Below, in pieces: positions 24,132-33,947 of a stretch of DNA of 64,000 nucleotides. Positions within the stretch are counted from its first letter, which is position 1. Every line of letters starts with the position of its first letter. The DNA lies in assembly GCF_003598715.1 (NCBI RefSeq), contig NZ_QZFU01000006.1, positions 278,737-342,736 of the forward strand. Direction: 5' to 3'. This DNA is from Nocardia panacis. GTDB taxonomy: Bacteria > Actinomycetota > Actinomycetes > Mycobacteriales > Mycobacteriaceae. Made by a program: the position numbers and the translations under genes. The notes beneath the pieces are model-generated. The model worked only from the letters and a program-made list of their open reading frames with translations, was not told the DNA's origin and searched no databases.

Positions 24132-25419
24132 GCTGCCGCACACCCACGAGCGGGGCACCAACCAGTTCGTCGATCCCGAATACGCGCCGAGCGTAGAGGT
24201 TTTCGACAATCTCACCCACGAGGAGATCCACCGCAAGGTGCAACTGCTCGACCCGTCGGCCCTGGCCGCGGGCAAGCAGGCATGGCACGGGTCCGCGGGC
24301 GGATTGGCCGAGGCGGTGGCGCAGGCGCACACCGAGATCCGTGCCGCCATCGCCGACGGTTGGCGCGGCGGCGCCGCCGAGACGGCGGCGGCGACAGTGC
24401 GCGATTTCGAGCACACCGGGCAGCGCCTGGCCGATGTCATGGCGGCGGTGGCGCAGCGGCTCGGTCAGGCGGGCGATGCCGCGGAGGCGCTGAAGGCCGC
24501 AGTGCCGCAGCCGGCCGACGAGCGGGCCGATCTTTCCGGCGCGCTGCTGAATCCCGCTACCGCCACGGCGAATACGGCCGTGCACAAGGCAGCCGAGGGG
24601 GCGCGCCAGGATGTGGTGCAGGCCATGGACAGCATCTATGCCACCGCCTTCCTGTCCTCGGGTACCGGTGTGCCCGCGTTCCCGGACGGCATCGGGATCG
24701 ACGGACAGTCCGGCGCGCCCGCGAGCGGTGGCCACGGCGTATCGGGAACCGTTGCAGCCCAGCCGATTTCCCATATCGCGGCCACGACATCAGAAGTAGC
24801 GAGCGGTTCCGACGCTCCCGAGCGGACGACCGCCGCGGCTGCGCGACCGGCGACGGTCGCCGAGTCCACCGCGACCGAGACTCCCGCGACTCGCGCCGCG
24901 GCGGTGAGTTCCGCGACCGCATCGACCGGTGCAGTCACACCGGCCGCCACCCAAATCGCCTCCGCAGCAGCAACTCTCCGCGCAGTGTCCACCAAAACTG
25001 CTGGTAAGCAACAATTGTCATCGGCAACACCGGGCACCGCCACCGCTTCGACCAATGTCCAACCGATCCCGCCCATCCCCACGCGTCCAACCCAATCCGA
25101 GGACGACAAACGCAAACGCGAGGAGCGCCGCGAGGATTCGGGGCCGACCGGCGACGCCGTCACCGGTGTCGGCGCGGGCGCGATCGGCGGTTTGGTCGGC
25201 GGCGCGTTCGCCGCGGCCGAAGCACCCCGTTCCGGGCCGAGCGTGGCCGCCGGTGCGGCACGCGCGGCCCGCGCCGAGGAGGACGACGAGGACGAGGACT
25301 ACCACTTCGTCGACGACGATCTCACCTTCCTGGAACCGGGCGAGGACGGCACCGACCTGATCGGGTCCATGGATCCGACCACACCGCCGGTGCTGGGTGA
25401 GTGGACCGAACTGGAGTGA
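24124..25419 (+). CDS. PPE/EspB-like type VII secretion substrate
   Basis: 431 residues from ATG 24124, overlapping the preceding gene. The N-terminal about 150 residues are helical with two W-x-G turns (AWHGS near 57 and GWRGG near 80). A long Ala/Thr/Ser low-complexity region follows (about 190-330), then a charged stretch (EDDKRKREERRED). A glycine-rich hydrophobic patch with a GVGAGAIGGLVGGAF core comes next, and an acidic tail contains YHFVD, a second YxxxD-like signal. This resembles ESX cargo of EspB/PPE style. Its TGA overlaps the EspG-like GTG. Confidence 0.72.
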   Translation: MRRLPHTHERGTNQFVDPEYAPSVEVFDNLTHEEIHRKVQLLDPSALAAGKQAWHGSAGGLAEAVAQAHTEIRAAIADGWRGGAAETAAATVRDFEHTGQRLADVMAAVAQRLGQAGDAAEALKAAVPQPADERADLSGALLNPATATANTAVHKAAEGARQDVVQAMDSIYATAFLSSGTGVPAFPDGIGIDGQSGAPASGGHGVSGTVAAQPISHIAATTSEVASGSDAPERTTAAAARPATVAESTATETPATRAAAVSSATASTGAVTPAATQIASAAATLRAVSTKTAGKQQLSSATPGTATASTNVQPIPPIPTRPTQSEDDKRKREERREDSGPTGDAVTGVGAGAIGGLVGGAFAAAEAPRSGPSVAAGAARAARAEEDDEDEDYHFVDDDLTFLEPGEDGTDLIGSMDPTTPPVLGEWTELE

Positions 25420-26165
25420 ACTGGACCTTCACCCCCGACCAGTTCGCACTGGCCTGGGACCGCATAGACGGCGACCGCATCCCCTATCCGCTGGCCGTGC
25501 GCCTGTCCGCGCGCGACAGCGCCGAGCGCGCGGCCATGCTGCCGGAGCTCACCGCATGGTGCGATGCGCAGGTCGACGCGGATGTGGAGGCCGCGCTGCG
25601 GGTGCTCGCCCATCCGACCATCTGCGTGGAGGTCTTCGGTGAGCGAACCGAGGGCGCGGCCATGCGGCCGGTGCGGGTGCTCGGCGCGGCGGCCGGGAAT
25701 ATCTCCGTCACCGCCGCCCAGCGCCCCGGTGCGAGCGTCGAGCGCGGCGGTGAGCTGAGACTGTATGTCGGCGGCGCGAAAACCCTTCCCGCACGGGTGA
25801 TCTCGGTCCTGCCCGAGAACGCGCCCGGCGGGTCGGAACGACTCGCCGCACCGCTGGCACGGGTCAATGAGGACAGCCGCGACCTGGTCACCGTGCCCGT
25901 CTCGGGACCGACCGCATCGGCGCGCATCCGCCGCCTGCTGCGGCAACCCCGTGACGGTATCGGCCAGTTGGTGGTCTCGGTGCGCCACGAGGCCGAATTG
26001 CGACCCTTCGGCGTGCTGTGCTGGATCGATGTCGCGGGCGACGGCCGCTACGCGGTGCGCACCGGTGGCGATGTGGATATCACTCCCGTCACCGCGGAGG
26101 CGTTCACCGCCGCGCTGCGCCCCATGATCGTCGCGGCGGCCCGCAGCGTCGAGGATCAGCACTGA
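25416..26165 (+). CDS. EspG-like ESX secretion-associated chaperone
   Basis: 249 residues from GTG 25416, which overlaps the previous stop (GTGA). The N-terminus WTFTPDQFALAWDRI and the central beta-sheet strands (VEVFGERTEGAAMRPVRVLGA, RLYVGGAK) match the EspG family. EspG proteins are cytosolic chaperones that bind PPE-type substrates for type VII secretion. The overlap with a PPE/EspB-like gene is the expected context. An EspG without an ESX core nearby implies service to a system encoded elsewhere. Confidence 0.82.
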   Translation: MNWTFTPDQFALAWDRIDGDRIPYPLAVRLSARDSAERAAMLPELTAWCDAQVDADVEAALRVLAHPTICVEVFGERTEGAAMRPVRVLGAAAGNISVTAAQRPGASVERGGELRLYVGGAKTLPARVISVLPENAPGGSERLAAPLARVNEDSRDLVTVPVSGPTASARIRRLLRQPRDGIGQLVVSVRHEAELRPFGVLCWIDVAGDGRYAVRTGGDVDITPVTAEAFTAALRPMIVAAARSVEDQH

Positions 26166-26223
26166 GTTCGAGCACCGAGTCGCCATCCGGCGCCGCCCCC
26201 TATCGCCGGGATACGGTGGGGCA

Positions 26224-26754
26224 ATGCCGCTTTACGAATTCGAAGGCAAACGGCCGCAGGTGGACCCGACCGCGTTCATCGCGCCCACCGCGACCCTGAT
26301 CGGGGATGTGCGGGTGGAGGCGGGGGCCTCGGTCTGGTACGGCGCGGTGCTGCGGGCCGATCTCGCGCCGATCATCCTCCGCGCGGGCGCGAATGTGCAG
26401 GACAACGCGGTGCTGCACGTGCCACCGGAGGTCGCGGTGGAGATCGGCCCCGGCGCCACCATCGCGCACGGCGTGGTCTTCCACGGCGCGGTGCTCGGTG
26501 CGAAATCCATTGTCGGCAACGGCAGTACGGTGCTGGACGGGGCGAAGATCGGTGCCGGTGTCATGCTCGCGGCGCATTCGCTGGTGCAGCCGGGCACGGT
26601 CATCCCCGATGATGTCCTGGCCGCGGGCGCGCCCGCCACGGTGCGCAAGACACTCGAGCCGGGCAGTTCGGCCGAACTGTGGGTGCAGACCAATCCGGAT
26701 TTCTATATCGAGCTGGCGCGCAGGCACCGCGACGGGATCACCGAGGTGCGGTGA
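26224..26754 (+). CDS. gamma-carbonic-anhydrase-like left-handed beta-helix protein
   Basis: 176 residues of hexapeptide repeats. The gamma-CA landmarks are GDVRVEAGASVWYGAVLRADL, NVQDNAVLHV, TIAHGVVFHGAVLG and a C-terminal helix. Three candidate zinc His residues are present (VLHV, IAHG, VFHG). Such proteins are either carbonic anhydrases or related acyltransferase-like proteins; activity cannot be decided from sequence. It is a stand-alone gene converging on the phosphoribosyltransferase gene 3 bp away. Confidence 0.9.
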   Translation: MPLYEFEGKRPQVDPTAFIAPTATLIGDVRVEAGASVWYGAVLRADLAPIILRAGANVQDNAVLHVPPEVAVEIGPGATIAHGVVFHGAVLGAKSIVGNGSTVLDGAKIGAGVMLAAHSLVQPGTVIPDDVLAAGAPATVRKTLEPGSSAELWVQTNPDFYIELARRHRDGITEVR

Positions 26755-26757
26755 GCG

Positions 26758-27399
26758 TCAGCGCGGCGCGGCGGTGCCGCCGAGCAGGGCACGCACCTCT
26801 TCGTCGTCGAGCTGGTGGAAATCCCGGTAGGCCATGCCGACACCGCCGAGCGTGCGCGGCACCATCGGGCAGATCACCTCGTCGGCCGCGGACTCGATCC
26901 GCCGCAGCGCCTCCCCGGAGGACACCGGGACGGCGACGACCAGCCGCTGTGGCCGCGCCGCCCTGGCCACCCGGCAGGCGACCAGCACGGTCGCGCCGGT
27001 GGCCATGCCGTCGTCCACGATGATCACCGTGCGTCCGGCGCGCGGCACCGGCGCGCGGTCCCCGCGCAGCACCGCGCGCCGCCGCTGCATCTCCCGCAGC
27101 TCGGCAGCCTCGATCTCGGCGAACTGTTCCGGAGTTATCCCGGTGTGCCCCAACACATCCGAGTTGAGCACTCGCACCCCGCCCTCACCGATGGCCCCCA
27201 TGGCCAGCTCCGGCTGCCACGGCAGGCCCAGTTTGCGGACCAGCAGAATATCGAGTTCGCCCCCGATGACCTCGACCACCCCCGCCGCCACCGGCACACC
27301 GCCGCGCGGCAATCCGAGCACCAGCGGCCACGCCGCGCGCAGGTGTAACAATTCCTTACCCAGCGCGCGCCCGGCGGACGCCCGATCGGTGTAGATCAT
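26758..27399 (-). CDS. type I phosphoribosyltransferase-domain protein
   Basis: 213 residues. The PRPP-binding loop is VIIVDDGMATGAT (about residues 123-135). It also has LGLPRGGVPVA near 29 and the flexible-loop region KLGLPWQPELAMGAIGE. This is the common actinobacterial stand-alone phosphoribosyltransferase with a C-terminal DVIC-type segment. The substrate base is unknown; it is not a recognisable hypoxanthine, adenine or orotate enzyme. Confidence 0.88.
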   Translation of the reverse strand: MIYTDRASAGRALGKELLHLRAAWPLVLGLPRGGVPVAAGVVEVIGGELDILLVRKLGLPWQPELAMGAIGEGGVRVLNSDVLGHTGITPEQFAEIEAAELREMQRRRAVLRGDRAPVPRAGRTVIIVDDGMATGATVLVACRVARAARPQRLVVAVPVSSGEALRRIESAADEVICPMVPRTLGGVGMAYRDFHQLDDEEVRALLGGTAAPR

Positions 27400-27497
27400 C
27401 GATTCCGAACGCTACTCCGCCCGTCACGCAGTTGCGTAGGTCTCACCGATCGGGGCCGTGCCGACGTGATCGGGACGACACAGTAAACTCCTGGTCA

Positions 27498-29276
27498 ATG
27501 AGCACCAATGAGGTCGACAGCGTTCCTGGCGACGAGAACCAGGAGACGACCGGCCCCTCCTTCGCCGATCTCGGAATCGATGACCGCGTCCTGGCGGCCA
27601 TCGCCGATGTCGGTTACGAATCGCCGTCTCCGATCCAGGCCGCGACGATTCCGCCACTGCTGGAGGGCCACGATGTGGTCGGCCTCGCGCAGACCGGCAC
27701 CGGAAAGACCGCCGCGTTCGCTATCCCCATCCTGATGGGGCTGCAGGCGGTCGGGAAGGCGCCGCGCGCATTGGTGCTCGCGCCCACCAGGGAGTTGGCC
27801 ATTCAGGTGGCCGAGGCGTTCGGCCGCTACGCCACGCATATGCCCGGTATTCACGTGCTGCCGATCTACGGCGGCCAGAGCTACGGCGTGCAGCTGTCCG
27901 GGTTGCGCCGGGGCGCGCAGGTCGTGGTCGGCACGCCGGGCCGGGTGATCGACCACCTGGAGAAGGGCACGCTGGACCTGTCACAGTTGCAGTACCTGGT
28001 GCTCGACGAGGCCGACGAGATGCTGAAGATGGGGTTCCAGGAGGATGTGGAGCGCATCCTCGCCGACACCCCGTCCGACAAGCAGGTGGCGCTGTTCTCG
28101 GCCACCATGCCCGCGGCGATCCGCAAGATCTCCAAGCAGTATCTGCATGATCCGATCGAGATCACGGTCAAGTCCAAGACCACGACCAACACCAATATCA
28201 CCCAGCGCTGGGTGCAGGTGTCGCATCAGCGCAAACTCGACGCGCTGACCAGAATCCTCGAGGTCGAATCCTTCGAGGCCATGATCATCTTCGTGCGCAC
28301 CAAACAGGCCACCGAGGAGTTGGCCGAGAAGTTGCGGGCGCGCGGGTTCTCGGCGGCCGCCATCAATGGCGATATCGCGCAGGCCCAGCGCGAGCGGACC
28401 ATCGGCCAGCTCAAGCAGGGCGCACTCGACATCCTGGTCGCCACCGATGTCGCCGCCCGCGGCCTGGATGTGGACCGCATCTCGCATGTCGTCAACTACG
28501 ACATCCCGCACGACACCGAGTCCTATGTGCACCGCATCGGCCGCACCGGCCGGGCGGGCCGCTCCGGTGAGGCGCTGCTGTTCGTCGCGCCGCGTGAGCG
28601 TCACCTGCTCAAAGCGATCGAGCGGGCCACCCGCCATCCGCTCGAAGAGATGCAACTGCCCAGCGTCGAGGATGTCAACGCCCAGCGTGTGGCCAAATTC
28701 GGCGACGCGATCACCGAGAATCTGGCCTCGGCGAATCTGCCGCTGTTCCGCAAGCTGATCGAGGACTACGAGCGCGAGCACAATATCCCGCTGGTGGATA
28801 TCGCCGCCGCGCTCGCGATCGGCTCCTACGACGGCGACAACTTCTTCATGGAGCCCGAACCGGAACCCGAACGCCGGGAGCGGATGCCCCGCGAGCGCGC
28901 GCCGCGCCGCTTCGAGGGCGAGGAGCGCCCGCAGCATCATCGCGGCACCGGCGAGGAGTTGGCCACCTATCGGATCAGCGTCGGCAAGCGGCACCGGGTG
29001 GTGCCCGGCGCGATCGTCGGCGCGATCGCCAACGAGGGCGGCCTGCGACGCAGCGATTTCGGCCATATCAGCATCCGGCCCGACCACAGCCTGGTCGAAT
29101 TGCCCGCGCAGTTGTCGGCGGAGACGCTGGAGGCATTGCGGCGCACCAGAATCGGCGGTGTACTGATCCAGTTGCAGTTGGATTCGGGACCGCCCGGACA
29201 CCGTTCGCTGACCAGGGGTCCGCGCCGGGACCGCGACGGCGGCAAGCGTCCGGAGCGGCGCAAACCGCGCTCCTGA
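27498..29276 (+). CDS. deaD: DEAD-box ATP-dependent RNA helicase (DeaD/CsdA type)
   Basis: 592 residues from ATG 27498. Q motif and motifs I-VI are intact: AQTGTGKT, PTRELAIQ, GTPGRVID, DEAD, SAT, the ARGLDVDR region and HRIGRTGRAGRSG. The C-terminal DbpA-type RNA-binding domain (about 490-565) is followed by an Arg/Lys-rich tail. Its size and DbpA domain fit DeaD/CsdA, which resolves RNA structure in ribosome assembly and at low temperature. A charged linker rich in Glu, Arg and Pro separates core and RBD. Confidence 0.95.
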   Translation: MSTNEVDSVPGDENQETTGPSFADLGIDDRVLAAIADVGYESPSPIQAATIPPLLEGHDVVGLAQTGTGKTAAFAIPILMGLQAVGKAPRALVLAPTRELAIQVAEAFGRYATHMPGIHVLPIYGGQSYGVQLSGLRRGAQVVVGTPGRVIDHLEKGTLDLSQLQYLVLDEADEMLKMGFQEDVERILADTPSDKQVALFSATMPAAIRKISKQYLHDPIEITVKSKTTTNTNITQRWVQVSHQRKLDALTRILEVESFEAMIIFVRTKQATEELAEKLRARGFSAAAINGDIAQAQRERTIGQLKQGALDILVATDVAARGLDVDRISHVVNYDIPHDTESYVHRIGRTGRAGRSGEALLFVAPRERHLLKAIERATRHPLEEMQLPSVEDVNAQRVAKFGDAITENLASANLPLFRKLIEDYEREHNIPLVDIAAALAIGSYDGDNFFMEPEPEPERRERMPRERAPRRFEGEERPQHHRGTGEELATYRISVGKRHRVVPGAIVGAIANEGGLRRSDFGHISIRPDHSLVELPAQLSAETLEALRRTRIGGVLIQLQLDSGPPGHRSLTRGPRRDRDGGKRPERRKPRS

Positions 29277-29367
29277 ACGGGGTTGCCTCGGGGCCGACGC
29301 GGGTGCACAACGAGCGCTAGCTAAGGTGTTGCCATCCGGTGTACCGCGACACACAGGAGGGGCGCGT

Positions 29368-32300
29368 TTGTTCGTGTTCGGTGATCGTGTCGTCTGCACC
29401 GCCGTCGACCTGGTGCGCGCGGCGCGCTGCGAATTCGCGCTGTTGCGCGCCCTCGATCGGCAACTGGGCACCCTGGCCGACGGGTTCGAGGTGATCGATC
29501 CGGCGGGTCCGGAACCTCCCGTCCCCTATGGCGATTCACGCGAACCCGCCGAACTCCGCCTGGCCGAACTTCGCGACAGATTCGCCGGAGCGATGGTGGA
29601 GATTCGGCCCGCGCCACCATCGGCGGATCCGGCGGCGCGGGTGGCCGCGCTGCGGGCCGCGCACACCGAGACCGTGGCCGCGCTGCGGACGGGCGTGCAC
29701 GTGGTGCGCGGGGCCACCTTCTTCGACGGACGTTTCGCGGCCGATTGCGAATTCCTGGTCCGGGCCGGACATCGGGTCCGCTACACCGCGCAGGGCAGCG
29801 CGCCCGGATCCGCCGACCGGGTGGGCGCCGCACTCGAATTGGCCGCCTGCGCGGCCGGTCTGGAACATGCGGGCGCGCTGACCGCCCCGATGGTCCGCCT
29901 CTACCTCGGCGATGTGGCCACCGACTATCCGCTCGACGACCTGCTACCGATCCATCGAACGCGCAGACGCCGAGTCGAACGCATCCTCGAGGAGAAGCTG
30001 AGCGAGCTGCTGCCCGCGCAATGGGGCGACCGGCGCTACCTGGCCTGCGGACGCTGTCGCGAATGCGTCACGGCCATCGAGAACGCCCGCGACCTGTATC
30101 TGGTGGCGGGCATGGGGAATTCCGCGCGCGCCCGGCTGCGCGCGGCGGGCGTGCACACCATCGAGCGGCTGGCCGCGAAGGCGGAGCCCGTGTCGGGTCT
30201 GTCCCCGCGCACCTTCGCCGCGCTGCGCCGCCAAGCCGAGATCCAATTGCGCGACACCGAATCCGCGACCCCCGCGCACACACTGATCGACGCCATCGCG
30301 CTCGGCGCGCTGCCACCCGCCTCCCCCGGCGATCTGGCGTTGACCGTCACCGGCGAGGTCGTGGAGGTGGGCGCGAGCGACGGGGTGCGGCTCGCGGTGC
30401 GGGCGGGACGGGCGCTGCCCGCCGTCCTCGACCTCATCGCCGAACAGCGGCAACGTCATCCGGATATGCACGTCTACCACTACGCCGCCACCATTCGCAC
30501 CGATCTGCTCGTCCACACCGCCTCGGCGGGCGTCGGCGAGGAGTTCCTGGACGAACTGCTGCGGGCGGGCGTGCTGATCGACCTGTACCCGATCGTGCGT
30601 TCCGCCCTGCTGGTCGGCGCGACCTCCTACGAGTTGGCGGCGCTGCGCCCACTGCTCCCGAATTCGTCGCCGCCCGAACGCGATTGCGTCGTCGCGCTGC
30701 GGCTGCGCGACTGGTTGCTGGCCCGCGCCGCCGCGCCGCGCCCCGATCTGCCGGTGATGGCCTGCGCCGGGTCCTGGTGCCTGGTTCCCGGCCCCGAGGA
30801 GCCGGAAGCGGCGCTGCCGCAGCGCCCGTCCTCCGTCGAGGCGGCCCTCACCGAATTCGTGACCGTCCAGACGAATCCGCGCCAGGAGCATCATCCCGCC
30901 GCCGTCACCGCCGCGGCCCTCGGCTACCACCGCCGCGAGCGCAGGCCGCTGTGGCTGGCCCATATCGACCGGCTCGGCCATCCCGTCGACGAATGGGTCG
31001 ACGCGCCGGGCGTTCTGGTGGCCGAATGGGGCACCGTCGACACCAAGTGGCACCGCGCCCCGCACCGGCAGACCATGCGCCGCTACCTGACCCTCACCGG
31101 ACGCATCGGCACCGGCGGTGAAACCCAGCAGGCGCTGGCCCCCGGCGCGACGGTGCACACCTTCTACGATCGCCCCGCCGCGGCGGGCATGGTCACCGCG
31201 ATCGGCCGCCGAGCCACCGCGACGGCCACCGTGCTCGGCTGTTCGGTCGACGCGGAATTCGACGATGTGGTCCGCCTAGAGGAGTTGCTGCCCGAGGGCT
31301 GCGAACCCTACGACGAACTGCCGATCGCCATCGCACCCGGCCTGCCCGCCTGGGACGCCAATACCGAAGGCGCGGTCGAATACGCCGCCCAGCAGTTGTT
31401 GGCCGCACTCCCCGACATCCCGTACACCGCCCTGTTCGACATCATCGCGCTGCGCCGCCCGCGCCTGCGGCGGGCGCTGTCACTGCCCGAGGTGCACGGC
31501 GACCATGCCGCCGCCATCACCGCCGCCGTACGCGACCTCGACGAGTCCTATCTCGCGGTGCAGGGTCCCTCCGGAACCGGCAAGACCGCGACGGCGGCGC
31601 GGATCGTGGAACGGCTGGTCACCCGCGACAAATGGCGCATCGGCGTGGTGGCGCGCACGCACAAGGCGGTGGAACATCTGCTCGACGCCGTGGTCCGGAT
31701 CGGGGTGCTGCCGGAACTGGTGGCCAAACTCGAGGCCGAGGCGGTCAAACCGGAGTGGCTGGTCATCGAGGCGGCCAGGGTGCCGCGCTTCCTGGACAAC
31801 TGTGTCAACGGCTGCGTGATCGGCGGCCTGCCCACGGATTTCGCCGATGAGACCATCGTGCCCGCGGGCAGACTCGACCTGCTGGTCGTCGCGGACGCGG
31901 GCGGTTTCCCGCTCGCCGATACCGCCGCCGTCGCCGTGAGCGCGCGCAACCTGCTGCTGCTCGGCGATCTCGCGCCGGATACCGCGCGCGCCACCCATCC
32001 CCAACCCGTCGGCCGCTCGGTGCTGAATTGGTTGGCGCAGGGCCGAGCCACCCTGCCCACCGAACTCGGCTACTTCCTGGATCGCACCTGGCGCATGCAT
32101 CCCAAAGTGTGCGAGCCGATATCACGGCTGTTCTACGAGCACCGCTTGCGTTCGAATGAAACCGTCACGCTGGCAAGACATCTGGACGGCGTCGCGCCGG
32201 GCATCGAGACCGTGCTGGTGGACCACCACGGCAACGGCGCCGAATCCGAGGCCGAGGCGCGCGAGGTGGTGCGCCGGGTGCGCGCGCTGCTCGGCGCGGC

Positions 32301-32667
32301 CTGGACCATCGGCGCGGTCACCCGACGACTGCATCCGCACGATATCTTCGTCGTCGCACCCTATCCGGCGCAGGTGGGTCTGATTCGAATCCTGTTGGCC
32401 CGCGCCAAGATCGAGGATGTGCTGGTCGGCACCGCCGACCGGTTCCGAGGTCGGGAGGCCGCGGTGGTGCTGGTGTCGATGACCACCTCGAGTCCGGCCG
32501 ACGCGCCGCACGGTATGCCCGCGCTGCTCTCGAACGCGCTCCTGCGGGCCGCGCTGAGTCGGGCCATGTGGAAGGCGATCATCATCCGCTCACCACTGCT
32601 GACCGAATACCTGCCGCCGCATACCGACGAATTGGCCGATCTGGCAGGCTTTCTCACGCTGAGCTGA
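29368..32667 (+). CDS. TM0106-family RecB-like nuclease/SF1 helicase with eroded catalytic motifs
   Basis: 1099 residues from TTG 29368, chosen because AGGAGG ends 7 nt upstream. The N-terminal half has the TM0106/RecB-like layout, including FFDGRFAADCEFLVR and a CGRCREC cysteine cluster before LYLVAGM. The C-terminal SF1 helicase keeps Walker A GPSGTGKT (about 733-740), TWRMHPKVCEPISRLFYE and PYPAQVGLI. In contrast, the Walker B DE reads AD (842-843, in VADAGG), the usual GDPxQLP motif reads GDLAPDT, and the RecB Asp/Asp-x-Lys/Gln-Tyr positions look substituted. It may be a pseudoenzyme or regulatory paralogue. Confidence 0.85.
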   Translation: MFVFGDRVVCTAVDLVRAARCEFALLRALDRQLGTLADGFEVIDPAGPEPPVPYGDSREPAELRLAELRDRFAGAMVEIRPAPPSADPAARVAALRAAHTETVAALRTGVHVVRGATFFDGRFAADCEFLVRAGHRVRYTAQGSAPGSADRVGAALELAACAAGLEHAGALTAPMVRLYLGDVATDYPLDDLLPIHRTRRRRVERILEEKLSELLPAQWGDRRYLACGRCRECVTAIENARDLYLVAGMGNSARARLRAAGVHTIERLAAKAEPVSGLSPRTFAALRRQAEIQLRDTESATPAHTLIDAIALGALPPASPGDLALTVTGEVVEVGASDGVRLAVRAGRALPAVLDLIAEQRQRHPDMHVYHYAATIRTDLLVHTASAGVGEEFLDELLRAGVLIDLYPIVRSALLVGATSYELAALRPLLPNSSPPERDCVVALRLRDWLLARAAAPRPDLPVMACAGSWCLVPGPEEPEAALPQRPSSVEAALTEFVTVQTNPRQEHHPAAVTAAALGYHRRERRPLWLAHIDRLGHPVDEWVDAPGVLVAEWGTVDTKWHRAPHRQTMRRYLTLTGRIGTGGETQQALAPGATVHTFYDRPAAAGMVTAIGRRATATATVLGCSVDAEFDDVVRLEELLPEGCEPYDELPIAIAPGLPAWDANTEGAVEYAAQQLLAALPDIPYTALFDIIALRRPRLRRALSLPEVHGDHAAAITAAVRDLDESYLAVQGPSGTGKTATAARIVERLVTRDKWRIGVVARTHKAVEHLLDAVVRIGVLPELVAKLEAEAVKPEWLVIEAARVPRFLDNCVNGCVIGGLPTDFADETIVPAGRLDLLVVADAGGFPLADTAAVAVSARNLLLLGDLAPDTARATHPQPVGRSVLNWLAQGRATLPTELGYFLDRTWRMHPKVCEPISRLFYEHRLRSNETVTLARHLDGVAPGIETVLVDHHGNGAESEAEAREVVRRVRALLGAAWTIGAVTRRLHPHDIFVVAPYPAQVGLIRILLARAKIEDVLVGTADRFRGREAAVVLVSMTTSSPADAPHGMPALLSNALLRAALSRAMWKAIIIRSPLLTEYLPPHTDELADLAGFLTLS

Positions 32668-32690
32668 CCAGGGGTCCGGGGACCGAAGGA

Positions 32691-33869
32691 TCAGCCGAAG
32701 CACTGCCCCTCGCCGCGGTAGGTGGGCACCGTCGCGCGGGCGCCGTCGGCCGCCACCATGTGCAGCCGGTCGAAACGTTCGCACAGTTCGCCCGCCTTCG
32801 CATGACGGAACCAGACCCGGTCGCCGATGCGCGATTGCGCCGCGCCGGACAGCGGGGTCTGCACCTCGCCCGCACCCTCGGTGCCGAGCAACCGCAAACC
32901 CTTGGGCCACACTGGTTTCGGAACCCGCGCGGGTCCGGTCGGACCGGAGGCGATGTAGCCGCCCGCGAAGACCGTCGCGATGGTCGGAGTCGGCCGACGC
33001 AGCACCGAGGTCGCGAAATACAGTGCGGGGCGCGGGGTGAAGGCGCGGTAGTGGTCGAAAAGCGTTGGCACGTAGAGGCCCGAGCCCGCCGTCACCTCGG
33101 TGACCTCCGGGTCGGCCGCGCTCACCTCGAGCGATCCGGTGCCGCCGCTGTTGACGATCTCCAGTTTGCCGGTCTCGGATCGCACGGCGTCGAGAACCAG
33201 CGTTCTGCGCCTGGTGATTTCGGCGGCGGAGGCCCATTTCACCAGTCGCACCGCGGGATTGGCGTCGGGCAGTCCGGCGATCTGCGCCTCGTAGGTCATC
33301 ACGCCGAGGACCTCGAAACCGCGCCGCATGGCAGTCGCGGCCAAACGCGCGGCCTGTTCGGGGGTGTGGACGGGTGAGCGGCGCACGCCGAGGTGCAGCG
33401 GGCCCAGACGCAGGGAGGCGTCCACGTCGAGACAGACGCGAGGGCGCACCAGGTCGGTGCCGACGGCCGCGCGGATCAGGTCGAGTTGGGTCGGATCGTC
33501 GATCATCAGGGTGATGGACCGCAGCAGCGTCGCGTCGGCGGCGAGTTCGGCGAGGGCGGCGCGGTCGACGGTCGGATAGCCGAGCAGAACATCGCGCGCA
33601 CCGAGGCGGGCCAACCAGATGGCCTCGGCCAGGGAGTAGGACATGATGCCCGCGAATCCGCCGCGTGCGGTGAGTCCGGCGCCGAGCACCTCTTCCAGGA
33701 CGGCCCGGCACCGCACCGATTTGCTCGCGACCCGCACCGGCACGCCGTTCGCGCGGCGGATCAGGTCGGCGGCATTGGCGCGCAGTGCGGTCAGGTCCAG
33801 GGCGGCCAGGGGCGGATCCAGGTCGGCGGTGGCCGCGTGGAGTCCGGCGATCGGCGACGTCTCGGTCAC
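32691..33869 (-). CDS. PLP-dependent alanine-racemase-fold amino acid aldolase/deaminase
   Basis: 392 residues. The barrel begins with LDLTALRANAADLIRRANG. The PLP lysine is in RVASKSVR (about residue 48), a pattern of D-threonine aldolase-like and amino-acid-deaminase proteins. Later segments include VMTYEAQIAG, VNSGGTGSLE (phosphate-binding glycines) and a C-terminal domain with IGDRVWFRHAKAGELCERFD, typical of D-Ser/D-Thr dehydratase or aldolase proteins. It acts on a hydroxy-D-amino acid or related substrate; the exact reaction is uncertain. Confidence 0.88.
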   Translation of the reverse strand: MTETSPIAGLHAATADLDPPLAALDLTALRANAADLIRRANGVPVRVASKSVRCRAVLEEVLGAGLTARGGFAGIMSYSLAEAIWLARLGARDVLLGYPTVDRAALAELAADATLLRSITLMIDDPTQLDLIRAAVGTDLVRPRVCLDVDASLRLGPLHLGVRRSPVHTPEQAARLAATAMRRGFEVLGVMTYEAQIAGLPDANPAVRLVKWASAAEITRRRTLVLDAVRSETGKLEIVNSGGTGSLEVSAADPEVTEVTAGSGLYVPTLFDHYRAFTPRPALYFATSVLRRPTPTIATVFAGGYIASGPTGPARVPKPVWPKGLRLLGTEGAGEVQTPLSGAAQSRIGDRVWFRHAKAGELCERFDRLHMVAADGARATVPTYRGEGQCFG

Positions 33870-33947
33870 CCTCCCCAGTGAACCATTGAACTGGTCACAC
33901 GTCCAGCAAAGCGGGTGAGGTCGACCGCCGCGGCGGACGGATCGGAC

